Part shown: one piece after another, positions 55,401 to 63,668 of the stretch
Numbering within the stretch: the first letter of the stretch is position 1
How the letters are laid out: every line of letters starts with the position of its first letter
From: Xenophilus sp. AP218F
GTDB taxonomy: Bacteria; Pseudomonadota; Gammaproteobacteria; Burkholderiales; Chromobacteriaceae
Length of the DNA: 64,000 bases
NCBI GenBank assembly: GCA_002213445.1
Contig: NJIE01000022.1
Location: 124,001 to 188,000, forward strand
Direction: 5' to 3'
Position numbers and translations under genes: made by a program
The notes under the pieces: generated by a model
The model's input: only the letters and a program-made list of their open reading frames with translations
What the model was told of the DNA's origin: nothing
The model's database searches: none

Positions 55401-58150
55401 ACAACGACCGCATCGACATCCTGCCGGAAAAAACCAGCTACCAGCCGGGCGAAACCGCCCGCTTCCAGGTGCGCATGCCCTTCCGCAAGGCCACCGCCTG
55501 GGTGGCGATAGAGCGCGAAGGCATCGTCGAAACCCGCGTGGTGCAGCTGGAAGGCAAACAGCCGGTGATCGAACTCAAGGTCGAGCCGGGCTGGACGCCC
55601 AACGTCTATGTTTCGGTGCTGGCCGTGCGCGGCCGCTTGCGCGACGTGCCCTGGTATTCCTTCTTCACCTGGGGCTGGAAAACTCCCGGCGAGTGGTGGG
55701 ACGCTTACTGGAACGAAGGCAAGGACTACGTTCCACCCAGCGCCACGGTCGACCTGTCGCGCCCGGCGTTCAAATACGGCGTGGCGGAAATCCGGGTAGG
55801 CGACGCCGCCAAGCGCCTGCAAGTCAGCGTCAGCCCCGCGCGCAAGAACTACGGCATCCGCGAAACCGCGGAGGTGGCGATCCAGGTCAAGCTGCCCAAC
55901 GGCAAGCCGGCCCCGGCCGGCACCGAAGTCGCCTTCGCCGCGGTGGACGAAGCGCTGCTGGAGCTGCAACCCAACGCCAGCTGGCAGCTGATGGACGCCA
56001 TGTACCAGCGCCACAGCTACGGCGTGGAAACCGCCACCGCCCAACTGGAAGTGGTGGGCAAGCGCCATTACGGCCGCAAATCGCTGCCGCCGGGCGGCGG
56101 CGGCGGCAAAGCGCCGACGCGCGAGCTGCTGGACACCCTGCTGACCTGGCAGCCGCGCGTGACGCTGGACGCCAACGGCAGCGCCCGCGTCAAGGTGCCG
56201 ATCAACGACGCCCTCACCCGCTTCCGGCTGCTGGCCGCCGCCGACGCGGGCGGCGACCTGTTCGGCAGCGGCGAAGCCGGCTTCAACGTGGTGCAAGACC
56301 TGCAACTGTCCTCCTCGCTGCCGCCGATGGCGCGCGAAGGCGACCAGCTGCAAGCCGGCGTCACCGTGCGCAACGGCGGCGAGCGGCCGCTCAAGATCAG
56401 GGTGCAAGCCGGCGCGCCCGGCCTGCCGGCGCTGCCGGCGCGCGAAGTTTCCCTGCCGCAGGGCGAAGCGCGGCTCATCGCCTGGCCGGTGACGGTGCCC
56501 AACGACGCGCGCGAACTCAAGTGGACCTTCAGCGCCCAGGAGATCGGCGGCAAGGCGGCCGACAAGCTGGCCGTCAGCCAGACCATCGAAGCGGCGGTGC
56601 CGGTGACGGTGGAACAGGCCACGCTGCAACGAGTCGCGCCGCAGCTGGCCATCCCGGTGGCGCTGCCGCCCGGCGCGATGCCGGGCCGCGGCGGCGTGCG
56701 CGTCAGCCTGCAAGCGCGGCTGGGGGACGAGCTGCCGGCAGTGAAGCGCTGGTTTGAAGACTATCCCTACGTTTGCCTGGAGCAGCGCGGTTCGGTGGCG
56801 CTGGGCCTCGCCGACGCCGCGCGCTGGCGGCAACTGATGAGCGAGCTGCCGCTGTATCTGGACAGCAGCGGCCTCGCCGCCTACTTCCCGCAGGCCGAGG
56901 GCGCGCCCGACCGCGGCAGCGACGTGCTCACCAGCCACCTGCTGGCGGCGGCCGACGAAGCCGGGGCGGCCATTCCCGACGCCCAGCGCGGCAGGTTGCT
57001 GGACGGCCTCGCCGCCTTCGCCGAAGGGCGCCTGAAGCGCGAGTTGCCGATCGGCCGCCAGGACGCCGACGCGCGCCGTCTGGCGGCGATGGAGGCGCTG
57101 TCGCGTTACGGCCGCTTCCGCCCGGCCATGCTGGACGTGCTGGAACTCAATCCGCAAAAAATGAGCACCGCCATGCTGGTGGACTGGCTGTCGCTGTTGA
57201 ACCGCGCCGCCGACATCCCGCAACGCGCCGCGCGCCGCGCCGAAGCCATCAACCTGCTGCGCGCCCGGATGACGTACCAAGGCACGCGGCTGGGCTTCAG
57301 CACCGAAGGCGCCGACAACGCCTGGTGGCTGATGGGCAACGGCGACGTCAACGCCGCCAAGCTGCTCCTGGCCGCGCGCCAGCTGCCGGAGTGGCAGGCC
57401 GACCTCCCGCGCCTGCTCACCGGCCTGCTCGCCCGCCAGCAAAAAGGCCATTGGCAGACCACCACCGCCAACCTGTGGGGCGCGCTGGCGGTCAGCCAGT
57501 TCTCCAAACAGTTCGAAACCGTCGCCGTGGCGGGCGAAACCCGCGCGCAGCTGGGCGAGGCCAGGCTGCAAACCGGCTGGCCGCAAACCGGCGTCAAGAC
57601 GCTGGGCCTCCTGCCCTGGCCGGCCAAGGGCCAGGACACGCTCAAGCTGACCCATGCCGGCGCGGGCGCGCCGTGGGCCACGCTGCAGGTAGAGGCCGCC
57701 ATCGCGCTCAAGACGCCGCGCAACGCCGGCTACAGCATCAGGAAGACGCTCACGCCGGTCAGCCAGAAAACCGCCGGCCAGTACCAGCCGGGCGACGTGA
57801 TCAAGGTGACGCTGGAGGTGCAGGCGCAAAGCGACATGAGCTGGGTGGTGGTCAACGACCCGATCCCGGCCGGCGCCAGCATCCTCGGCGGCGGCCTGGG
57901 CCGGGATTCGGCCATCGACGCCGCGCCGGCCGGCGGCGGCGACTACGCTGACTACGTCGAGCGCCGCTTCTCCGGCTACCGCGCCTATTACAGTTACGTG
58001 CCGCGCGGCAAGCTGAAGACGGAATACACGCTGCGCGTCAACACCCCCGGCGTCTACAAGCTGCCGCCGACGCGGGTGGAAGCGCTGTACGCGCCGGACG
58101 TGTTCGGCATGTCTCCCAACCCGGCGTTCAAGGTTGTCGATGGCCGCTAA
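52469..58150 (+). CDS. Bacterial alpha-2-macroglobulin (thioester type), periplasmic
   Basis: This 1,893-residue protein belongs to the bacterial alpha-2-macroglobulin family, which traps foreign proteases and is thought to protect the cell after envelope damage. The thioester motif CLEQ (Cys1436, within YPYVCLEQRGS) is intact. Upstream are repeated MG-type beta-sandwich domains and a bait-like region; downstream are the thioester (alpha-helical) and receptor-type domains. The signal peptide (MSKPLLFALPALLAASFSLPA) has no lipobox, unlike the lipoprotein YfhM of E. coli, so this form would be soluble in the periplasm. It overlaps pbpC by 11 bases, the classic pairing. Confidence 0.93.
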   Translation: MSKPLLFALPALLAASFSLPAATVTTFSPQGEVRTVHQVRASFGGSMVALGDSQAAAPFSWSCKLKGNGHWVDDRTWVLDLADPLPANTDCRFTPRPGLKDRQGSPVSGGLSFRFFSGPPSIRDIWPQGGLIEEDQAFALRFNGPAPRLDNLYCQSSSLSERIPARALAAADRAALLKHLKLETQAAQVATVRCAQRLAPDSKLTVVNLRGAGTPDREVFHVRPPFTASLSCQRENAKGACIPFTPISVRFSTPVPEKTAQAIRLRGAGFERAPEAANNRGRGLDSITFAPPFPPRAELTLALPAGFSDETGHALSNAARFPLPVRIADASPLVKFAAAPFGIIESGADAALPLTLRGVEARLDVKSVQLGGQALRIGDDARMQSWLNKVIRYHETSLPLGKDGKGVESRRLSLLKGEREAQPLRLPATPDKSGKWPFEVVGIPLPKPGLYVVEASSRLLGKSLLGSNQPMYVRTAALVTNMAVHFKKSAENSAVWVTTLDQAKPVPGAQVRVYDCKGNELWNGKTDARGVAAINSILPPGNCDGESLSGLFITARAKDARGDDDVSFVRSSWNRGIETWRFPFPTQWGDSPAIQAHTILDRPLFRAGETVSMKHLLRIRGGQGLSLLKPGQLPQQLRIVHDGSGDEITLPLQWRAGRYAESSYALPREAKLGEYTLYLERKASRGKDDQDKPSSPELDGYSLRSGGFRVEEFRLPVMTGRLFAGKDANIAPKSLPLGVSMSWGNGGPAKNWPVEVSAMLADSYGRNAGYEAFSFSPPQAARESRDASLDGKVLLNKAAVQLDANGNGRALVEALPKLDRRYDLVTEAAYRDPNGEVQTLSRRIALWPSALQVGISVDSWISSGRAMTVKAVVLDTAGKPQAGKKVDIRLRAHRYLSSRKRLVGGFYAWEHSEESEDKGKICSGESDARGLVLCEVNLKEAGDMELIASASDDKGNLAQGSQSVWVSRHDELWFDVDNNDRIDILPEKTSYQPGETARFQVRMPFRKATAWVAIEREGIVETRVVQLEGKQPVIELKVEPGWTPNVYVSVLAVRGRLRDVPWYSFFTWGWKTPGEWWDAYWNEGKDYVPPSATVDLSRPAFKYGVAEIRVGDAAKRLQVSVSPARKNYGIRETAEVAIQVKLPNGKPAPAGTEVAFAAVDEALLELQPNASWQLMDAMYQRHSYGVETATAQLEVVGKRHYGRKSLPPGGGGGKAPTRELLDTLLTWQPRVTLDANGSARVKVPINDALTRFRLLAAADAGGDLFGSGEAGFNVVQDLQLSSSLPPMAREGDQLQAGVTVRNGGERPLKIRVQAGAPGLPALPAREVSLPQGEARLIAWPVTVPNDARELKWTFSAQEIGGKAADKLAVSQTIEAAVPVTVEQATLQRVAPQLAIPVALPPGAMPGRGGVRVSLQARLGDELPAVKRWFEDYPYVCLEQRGSVALGLADAARWRQLMSELPLYLDSSGLAAYFPQAEGAPDRGSDVLTSHLLAAADEAGAAIPDAQRGRLLDGLAAFAEGRLKRELPIGRQDADARRLAAMEALSRYGRFRPAMLDVLELNPQKMSTAMLVDWLSLLNRAADIPQRAARRAEAINLLRARMTYQGTRLGFSTEGADNAWWLMGNGDVNAAKLLLAARQLPEWQADLPRLLTGLLARQQKGHWQTTTANLWGALAVSQFSKQFETVAVAGETRAQLGEARLQTGWPQTGVKTLGLLPWPAKGQDTLKLTHAGAGAPWATLQVEAAIALKTPRNAGYSIRKTLTPVSQKTAGQYQPGDVIKVTLEVQAQSDMSWVVVNDPIPAGASILGGGLGRDSAIDAAPAGGGDYADYVERRFSGYRAYYSYVPRGKLKTEYTLRVNTPGVYKLPPTRVEALYAPDVFGMSPNPAFKVVDGR

Positions 58151-60296
58151 ACGCAATATCGCGGCCTGGGCCGCGCTGGCCTTGCTGGCCGCGCCGGCGC
58201 TGGCCCAGCCGAGCTTCCAGCAAGTGAAGGCCGAATGGCGGCCTTCGGACGCGGTCATCCTCGACCGCCAGGGCCGGCCGCTGCAACGGCTGCGGGTGGA
58301 CAAGCAGGCGCGGCGGCTGGACTGGGTCAGCCTGGCCGACACCTCGCCCGCCTTCCGCCATGCGCTGGTGATGTCCGAGGACAAGCGCTTTTACCAGCAC
58401 AGCGGCGTGGATTGGTCGGGCGCGGCGGCGGCGGCCTGGGGCAATCTGTGGAACAACCGCACCCGCGGCGCGTCCACTTTGACCATGCAGCTGGCCGGCC
58501 TGCTCGACGACGACCTCAAGGCCGCGCCCGGCGGGCGCAGCCTGTGGCAGAAGATGGGCCAGACCTGGTCGGCGAGCTATCTGGAACGGCACTGGACCAA
58601 GGCGCAAATCCTGGAGGCCTACCTCAACCTGGTGGGTTTCAAGGGCGAACTGGTGGGCCTCTCCGCGCTGTCCTCGACGCTGTTCGGCAAGCTGCCGGCA
58701 GGGATGGACCTGGAAGAATCGGCCATCGCCGTCGCCCTGGTCCGCGCCCCCAACGCCGCGCCGGAGCGGGTGGCCGCCCGGGCCTGCCGCATCCTGCAGG
58801 ACATGCGCCAGCCGCGCAATTGCCAGGCGCTGACGGCGCGGACCTACCAGGCGCTGGCCAGAAGCCGCGCCGCCAACCCGCTGGCGGAGAACTTCGCGCC
58901 GCACTTCGCGCTGAAGCTGCGGCAGCGCCAGACGCTGGCCGCCGGCAGCCGGGTGCGCAGCACCCTGGACCTGCCCTTGCAGCGCTTCGCAGCCTCGCTG
59001 CTGCGCCGGCAACTGGCCGCGCTGTCGCAACGCAATGTGCAGGACGGCGCGCTGATCGTGCTGGACAACGCCAGCGGCGACATCCTGGCCTGGGTAGGCT
59101 CCAGCGGGCAAGGGCTGTCCAGCGCCGCCGAAGTGGACGGCGTCACCGCCCTGCGCCAGGCCGGCTCCACTCTCAAGCCCTTCCTCTATCAGCTGGCGCT
59201 GGAAAAGCATTATCTCACCGCGGCGTCGCTGCTGGACGACAGCCCGCTGGACCTGCAAACCGGCGCCGGCCTCTACGCGCCGCAAAACTACGCCAAGGAT
59301 TTCAAGGGCCTGGTGTCGGCGCGCACCGCGCTGGCCTCCTCGCTCAACGTGCCGGCCGTGCGCGCCATCGAGATGGTGGGCCCCGGCGCGCTGCGCGACC
59401 GCTTGGCGCGGCTGGGCTTCTCCAGCCTCAACCAGGATGGCGACTACTACGGCTACAGCTTGGCGCTGGGCTCGGCGGACATCCGCCTCTACGATCTGGC
59501 CAACGCCTACCGCACGCTGGCCAACCAGGGCATGGCAAGCCCGGCGCGCTGGACGCTGGGCGAAGCCCGCGTCCCGGCGCAGCGCCAGCTCAACGCCGCC
59601 AGCAGCTTCATCATCGCCGACATCCTGTCCGACCGCGCCGCCCGCGCCCGCACCTTCGGTCTGGAGAGCGCGCTGGCCACCCGTTACTGGAGCGCGGTGA
59701 AAACCGGCACCAGCAAGGACATGCGCGACAACTGGGCGGTGGGTTTCTCGCGCCGCTTCACCGTGGCGGTCTGGGTCGGCAACGCCAGCGGCGAGCCGAT
59801 GTGGGACGTCTCCGGCATGCACGGCGCGGCCCCGGTGTGGCAAGCGCTGCTGGACCGCGCCCAGCAAGGCGCGCCGGCCTCGCTGCCGCCGCCCGCCCCC
59901 GCCGGCTTGGTCCGCCAGACGGTGCGCTACAGCGGCAACGCCGAAGCGCCGCGCCAGGAGTGGTTTCTGGCCGGCACTCAGCGCGCGCTGATCGTAGCCG
60001 AGCGCGGCGGACAGGCGGCGCAGACGCCGGGCATCGCCTCTCCGGTGGACGGCAGCGTGTTCGCGCTGGATCCGGACATTCCGCCGGCCAATCAGCGGCT
60101 GGCGCTGCGCGCGCGCGGCGTGAGCAAGCCGCAGTGGTGGCTGGACGGCAAGCGGCTGGGCGGCGGCGCGACGCTGGCCTGGTTTCCGTGGCCCGGCAAA
60201 CACCAGCTGGAGCTGCGCGACGGCCAGGGCAAGCTGGTGGACAAGGTCCGGCTGGAAGTGCGCGGCGCCAGCTTGCGCCCGCCAGGCAAGCGTTGA
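58140..60296 (+). CDS. pbpC: Penicillin-binding protein 1C
   Basis: PBP1C is a bifunctional class A enzyme that polymerises glycan strands and carries a transpeptidase domain. A signal or anchor segment (MAAKRNIAAWAALALLAAPALA) comes first. In the GT51 domain Glu80 lies in MSEDKRFYQHSGVD and the second motif is RGASTLTMQLAG. The transpeptidase has Ser343 in AGSTLKP, the SxN motif SLN, and KTGTS. A C-terminal BiPBP_C domain follows (about residues 640-718). Length is 718. The ATG at 58140 lies inside the end of the macroglobulin gene. Co-translation fits the idea that the pair repairs and guards breached envelope. Confidence 0.95.
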   Translation: MAAKRNIAAWAALALLAAPALAQPSFQQVKAEWRPSDAVILDRQGRPLQRLRVDKQARRLDWVSLADTSPAFRHALVMSEDKRFYQHSGVDWSGAAAAAWGNLWNNRTRGASTLTMQLAGLLDDDLKAAPGGRSLWQKMGQTWSASYLERHWTKAQILEAYLNLVGFKGELVGLSALSSTLFGKLPAGMDLEESAIAVALVRAPNAAPERVAARACRILQDMRQPRNCQALTARTYQALARSRAANPLAENFAPHFALKLRQRQTLAAGSRVRSTLDLPLQRFAASLLRRQLAALSQRNVQDGALIVLDNASGDILAWVGSSGQGLSSAAEVDGVTALRQAGSTLKPFLYQLALEKHYLTAASLLDDSPLDLQTGAGLYAPQNYAKDFKGLVSARTALASSLNVPAVRAIEMVGPGALRDRLARLGFSSLNQDGDYYGYSLALGSADIRLYDLANAYRTLANQGMASPARWTLGEARVPAQRQLNAASSFIIADILSDRAARARTFGLESALATRYWSAVKTGTSKDMRDNWAVGFSRRFTVAVWVGNASGEPMWDVSGMHGAAPVWQALLDRAQQGAPASLPPPAPAGLVRQTVRYSGNAEAPRQEWFLAGTQRALIVAERGGQAAQTPGIASPVDGSVFALDPDIPPANQRLALRARGVSKPQWWLDGKRLGGGATLAWFPWPGKHQLELRDGQGKLVDKVRLEVRGASLRPPGKR

Positions 60297-60428
60297 CATC
60301 GCTGCGGTTGCCGCAATGCAGCAAAAATCGGCCGGCGACCGTTGCCAAGGCGGAAAACTGCCAGTAAATTCAGTAATCGGGTTTTGTAATTTGACAACAT
60401 CGACTCATCGCCATAAGAGAGCCGCGCC

Positions 60429-60944
60429 ATGACCTTGCTGACTCTGCCCCGCGGCAAGCACGCCGGCTTGCACATCCGCCCGCGCTGGCCATCGCGCCAC
60501 GTCCGGGTGGATTCGCAAGCGCTGGTCACGCTGCAAACCGTTCAAGCGCAACTGCCGCCGGAAATCGACCTGATCCTGACCCGCGGCTTCGAGGCCGCGC
60601 CCGGCGGGCTGGGTCGCGCCCGCGTCGGCTTTCGCGCCATCGGCGCGCGGCTGTTCCGCTGGTGCTATCCGCGAAGAGCGGCGGAGATCGGCGAGATCTT
60701 CGGCAGCAACGGCCACGACGTGGACGGCACGCATCTCGACGTTTCTTTCCGCCTGCACGGCCGCCGGGTGCGCCTGTTGCCGCTGGGCGTGTTCACCCCG
60801 CCGCGCTGGCAGCAGCATCGTCGCCGCCGTTACGGGCCCGCGCTGGAACAGGTGCAGGCCGCCCTGCTTACCCACGGCTTCCGGCTGCACGCCAACGCCA
60901 CCGAAAGCCTGCAGATTCATTGCGACTGGAAAAGCGGCCGCTGA
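60429..60944 (+). CDS. Uncharacterised protein with M15-peptidase-like motif pattern
   Basis: I do not firmly recognise this 171-residue protein. It lacks a signal peptide and is Arg- and His-rich. 'FGSNGHDVDGTHLDVSFRL' (residues about 96-114) and the late 'ESLQIHCDW' recall the two zinc-ligand segments of M15 D-Ala-D-Ala peptidases (SxHxxGxAxD and a later WH), though the first spacing is one residue longer and the Trp is missing. 'LILTRGFE' could match the 'GYRS' strand that precedes them. AAGAGAG supports the ATG. It follows pbpC by 132 bases on the same strand, so a cell-wall link is possible but unproven. Confidence 0.55.
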   Translation: MTLLTLPRGKHAGLHIRPRWPSRHVRVDSQALVTLQTVQAQLPPEIDLILTRGFEAAPGGLGRARVGFRAIGARLFRWCYPRRAAEIGEIFGSNGHDVDGTHLDVSFRLHGRRVRLLPLGVFTPPRWQQHRRRRYGPALEQVQAALLTHGFRLHANATESLQIHCDWKSGR

Positions 60945-61129
60945 AGGCGGTTTTGCCCAGCCCATTGTTTCCACGCGGACTTTTACACGTGAATTCAATG
61001 CGCGATTTATGGCAAGACGCTGTCAATAATGCTTATAACTGAATCTGTGGACGCCTGTAACAGCCCCTTTGCCTGACACTCAGGCGCATTTCCGACCCGC
61101 GTCCCGCCGCGATAGGGAGCGGACCATCC

Positions 61130-62320
61130 ATGTCTTGCCATATTCTGATCGTCGAAGACAGCCCTTCCCAACGGGAAGCGCTGGCCGCGCTGTGCCGGGT
61201 GATTCCCGGCGCGGAGGTGCTGGAGGCATCCGACGGTCGCTGGGCGCAACTGATCGCCCAACAGCAGCCCAAGCTGGACCTGGTCATCACCGACATCAAC
61301 ATGCCCGGCATGGACGGCATCGAACTGGTGCAGGCCTTGTCGCACATGGTGAAGCTGCCGGCGCTGCTCTTCCTGAGCGGCCACGTGCCGGAGCTGCTGG
61401 ACAATTGCGCGCTGGCCGCCGAGCAACTGGGCTTCGCCCACTGCGGCAGCATGGCCAAGCCTATCGATCCGGACCGGTTTCTGGAGCAGGTCAGCCACCT
61501 GCTGGAAGCCCACCGCGAACAACGCGGGCCGGAGATCGCCATCCCGCTCACCGACATCATCACCGGCCTGGCCCACAACCAGTTCTGCGCCTTCTACCAA
61601 CCCATCTTCAACCAGCACAACGCCCAGGCGGAGCAGGTGGAAGCGCTGGCGCGCTGGCATCATCCGCAGCACGGCCTGCTCGGCCCCGGCTATTTCATCG
61701 ACCGGCTGGAACACGAAGGCGCCATCCTGCTGCTGACCCGCCGCATGGTGCAGACCAGCCTGGACCTTCTGGCCGGCAACCCCTGGGCGCGGCATTTGCG
61801 GGTGTCCATCAATCTGTCGCGGCAATTGCTGCATGAGCGGGAGTTCTTCGACTGGCTGCTGCGCGAGATCGAACTGCGCGCGATCTCGCCCAACCAGATC
61901 GTGCTGGAGATCACCGAGACGCTGGCCTTCCACAATCTGGGCAACACGCTGGCCTCGCTGTTGCGGATGCGGATGCGCGGGCTGGAATTGTCGCTGGACG
62001 ATTTCGGCACCGGCCATACCAATATGGAGCACCTGCGCAACCTGCCGCTGACCGAGCTGAAGCTGGATCGCAGCCTGATTCTCGGCATCCATCGCGACAG
62101 CCGCAGCCAGAGCATACTCAACGGCATCGTCCAGATCGGCCGCGAGCTGTCGCTGCGCATGGTCGCCGAAGGCATAGACAACAGCGGCGACCTGAACTAC
62201 CTGCAGACCCACTATCCGGACCTGGCGCTGCAGGGGTTTCTGCTCTGCCCGCCGATCGCGCCGGGCAGCCTGGCCGCCCACTTGTCCTGGCAGCCGAACA
62301 ACCGTTCCGCCTCGGCCTGA
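61130..62320 (+). CDS. Response regulator with EAL (c-di-GMP phosphodiesterase) domain, RocR-like
   Basis: This 396-residue cytosolic protein has a receiver domain (about 1-125, phospho-acceptor Asp55 in VITDINMPGMDG and the conserved Lys in MAKPID) fused to an EAL domain (about 145-390). The EAL motif with Glu171, the LEITE motif, 'DDFGTG' (Asp290-291) and the Lys of 'ELKLDRSL' are present. Hydrolysis of c-di-GMP is thus likely. One change is notable: the usual EGVE reads EGID, so the second Glu is Asp350. The layout and length match Pseudomonas RocR. No histidine kinase is adjacent. Its stop abuts that of the convergent MFS gene. Confidence 0.9.
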   Translation: MSCHILIVEDSPSQREALAALCRVIPGAEVLEASDGRWAQLIAQQQPKLDLVITDINMPGMDGIELVQALSHMVKLPALLFLSGHVPELLDNCALAAEQLGFAHCGSMAKPIDPDRFLEQVSHLLEAHREQRGPEIAIPLTDIITGLAHNQFCAFYQPIFNQHNAQAEQVEALARWHHPQHGLLGPGYFIDRLEHEGAILLLTRRMVQTSLDLLAGNPWARHLRVSINLSRQLLHEREFFDWLLREIELRAISPNQIVLEITETLAFHNLGNTLASLLRMRMRGLELSLDDFGTGHTNMEHLRNLPLTELKLDRSLILGIHRDSRSQSILNGIVQIGRELSLRMVAEGIDNSGDLNYLQTHYPDLALQGFLLCPPIAPGSLAAHLSWQPNNRSASA

Positions 62321-63565
62321 TCAGGCCCGGGACAAGGGCGGCAGGCGTCTGAGCCAGCAGGCCATGGCAAGCAGCGCCAGCAGGCAGGCGGCCAGCACCT
62401 CGGCCACGCCTTGCCAGCCGCCCCTTCCCCACATCAGGCCGGACAGCGAGCCAATCAGGCTGGAGCCCAGGTAATAGGCGGTCAGATACAAGGCCGACGC
62501 CAGCGCTCGCCCCTCCCTCGCCCGCAAACCCACCCAGCTGCTGGCCACCGAATGCCCGGCGAAAAAGCCGAAGGTGAACAACGCGATGCCCAGCGTCAAC
62601 AGCCACACCCGGTCGCTCAGAGTCAGCAACAAGCCCAGCAGCATGGCGACGACCATCAGCCACAGCACATTGCGCCGTCCCAGCCGATCGGCCAGCTTGC
62701 CCACCCAGGCGGACGCCCAGATGCCCACCACGTAGAGTGAAAACACCAGCCCCAACAGGCTCTGGCTCATATTGAACGGCGGCGCCAGCAGACGGAACGC
62801 CAGGTAGTTGTACAGGCTGACGAAGCAACCGGAGAGCAGGAAGGCGGACAAAAACAGCCAGGGCAGGCCGGCGTCGCGCAACAACCCGGCCAGCTCGCGC
62901 CGCATCCGGCCCAAATCGTGCGCCCGCGGCTGAAAATGACGCGAAGGCGGCAAGCTGCGCCAGAACAGCCAGGCCCCGGCCGCGCCCAGCAGGCCCAATA
63001 GCAGCACCGCGCCGCGCCAGCCGAAATGGTCGGCCAGCAAGGAGGCGATGAAGCGGCCGCTCATCCCGCCCAGGGCGTTGCCGGCGATGTAGAGCCCCAT
63101 CGAGTGCCCCAGCGATTTGCCGTCCACTTCCTCGCTCAGATACGCCATCGCCACCGCCGGCAAGCCGGCCAGCACCACGCCGAACAGCGCCCGCAGCTGC
63201 AGGAACTGGCCGAAGCCGGCGACAAACGCCGACAGCAACATCAGCAAGGCGCCCAGCGCCAGCGCGCCGTTCATCAGCGCGCGGCGGCCGAAGCGGTCGG
63301 CCAGCAAGCTGGCCGGAATCAGGCTCAGCGCCAGCGCGCCGGTGGAAACCGACACCACGCCGCTGGCCGCCGCCGGCGTCAAGCCGAAATCCTGGGCGAA
63401 CTGGGGCATCAAGGGCTGGGTGCCGTACAGCATGGCGAAGGTGCAGAAACCGCCGGCGAACATCGCCAGCGCGGTGCTTTTGAATTCGCGGGTGCCGGAC
63501 TGCAGTTTGACGGCGGGAGCGGCGAGCGGCGCGGCGACCGCGCAGCTGGAAGACTCGGGAGGCAT
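62321..63565 (-). CDS. MFS transporter (YnfM-like)
   Basis: This is an inner-membrane major-facilitator protein of about 414 residues and 12 helices. 'FAGGFCTFAMLYGTQPLMPQFAQDFG' (over residues about 35-60) and 'ASLLADRFGRRALMNGALALG' include the inter-helix 2-3 MFS motif (DRFGRR). They resemble the YnfM/inner-membrane-transport subgroup. The substrate is unknown. I chose the ATG at 63565. A TTG nine bases upstream is possible. It is divergent from the LysR gene, the usual regulator-target arrangement. Confidence 0.85.
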   Translation of the reverse strand: MPPESSSCAVAAPLAAPAVKLQSGTREFKSTALAMFAGGFCTFAMLYGTQPLMPQFAQDFGLTPAAASGVVSVSTGALALSLIPASLLADRFGRRALMNGALALGALLMLLSAFVAGFGQFLQLRALFGVVLAGLPAVAMAYLSEEVDGKSLGHSMGLYIAGNALGGMSGRFIASLLADHFGWRGAVLLLGLLGAAGAWLFWRSLPPSRHFQPRAHDLGRMRRELAGLLRDAGLPWLFLSAFLLSGCFVSLYNYLAFRLLAPPFNMSQSLLGLVFSLYVVGIWASAWVGKLADRLGRRNVLWLMVVAMLLGLLLTLSDRVWLLTLGIALFTFGFFAGHSVASSWVGLRAREGRALASALYLTAYYLGSSLIGSLSGLMWGRGGWQGVAEVLAACLLALLAMACWLRRLPPLSRA

Positions 63566-63649
63566 GGCTGACAACCAGACAAATACACAATGGCTATCAG
63601 CTTAGGCTTGGCGATAACGCCAGTCCAATATATATTTCAATGCCAATCC

Positions 63650-63664
63650 ATACTTTAAAAGTAT
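63650..63664 (+). promoter_or_regulatory. LysR-type operator ATAC-N7-GTAT
   Basis: ATACTTTAAAAGTAT is an exact ATAC-N7-GTAT dyad, the recognition sequence known for the LysR regulators BenM and CatM. It ends 4 bases before the start of the LysR gene at 63669 and lies in the divergent region with the MFS gene, as expected for autoregulation and control of the neighbour. Confidence 0.6.
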
Positions 63665-63668
63665 TGAA

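Noticed and set aside
52472-58384. 1,970-codon open frame antisense to the macroglobulin gene
   Set aside because: It is a GC-bias shadow of a clearly recognised gene. The composition is Arg/Gly/Ala/Gln-rich and no start signal is seen.
58128-60367. Long frames antisense and frame-shifted over pbpC
   Set aside because: pbpC has all catalytic motifs in its own frame. The others are shadows with low-complexity products.
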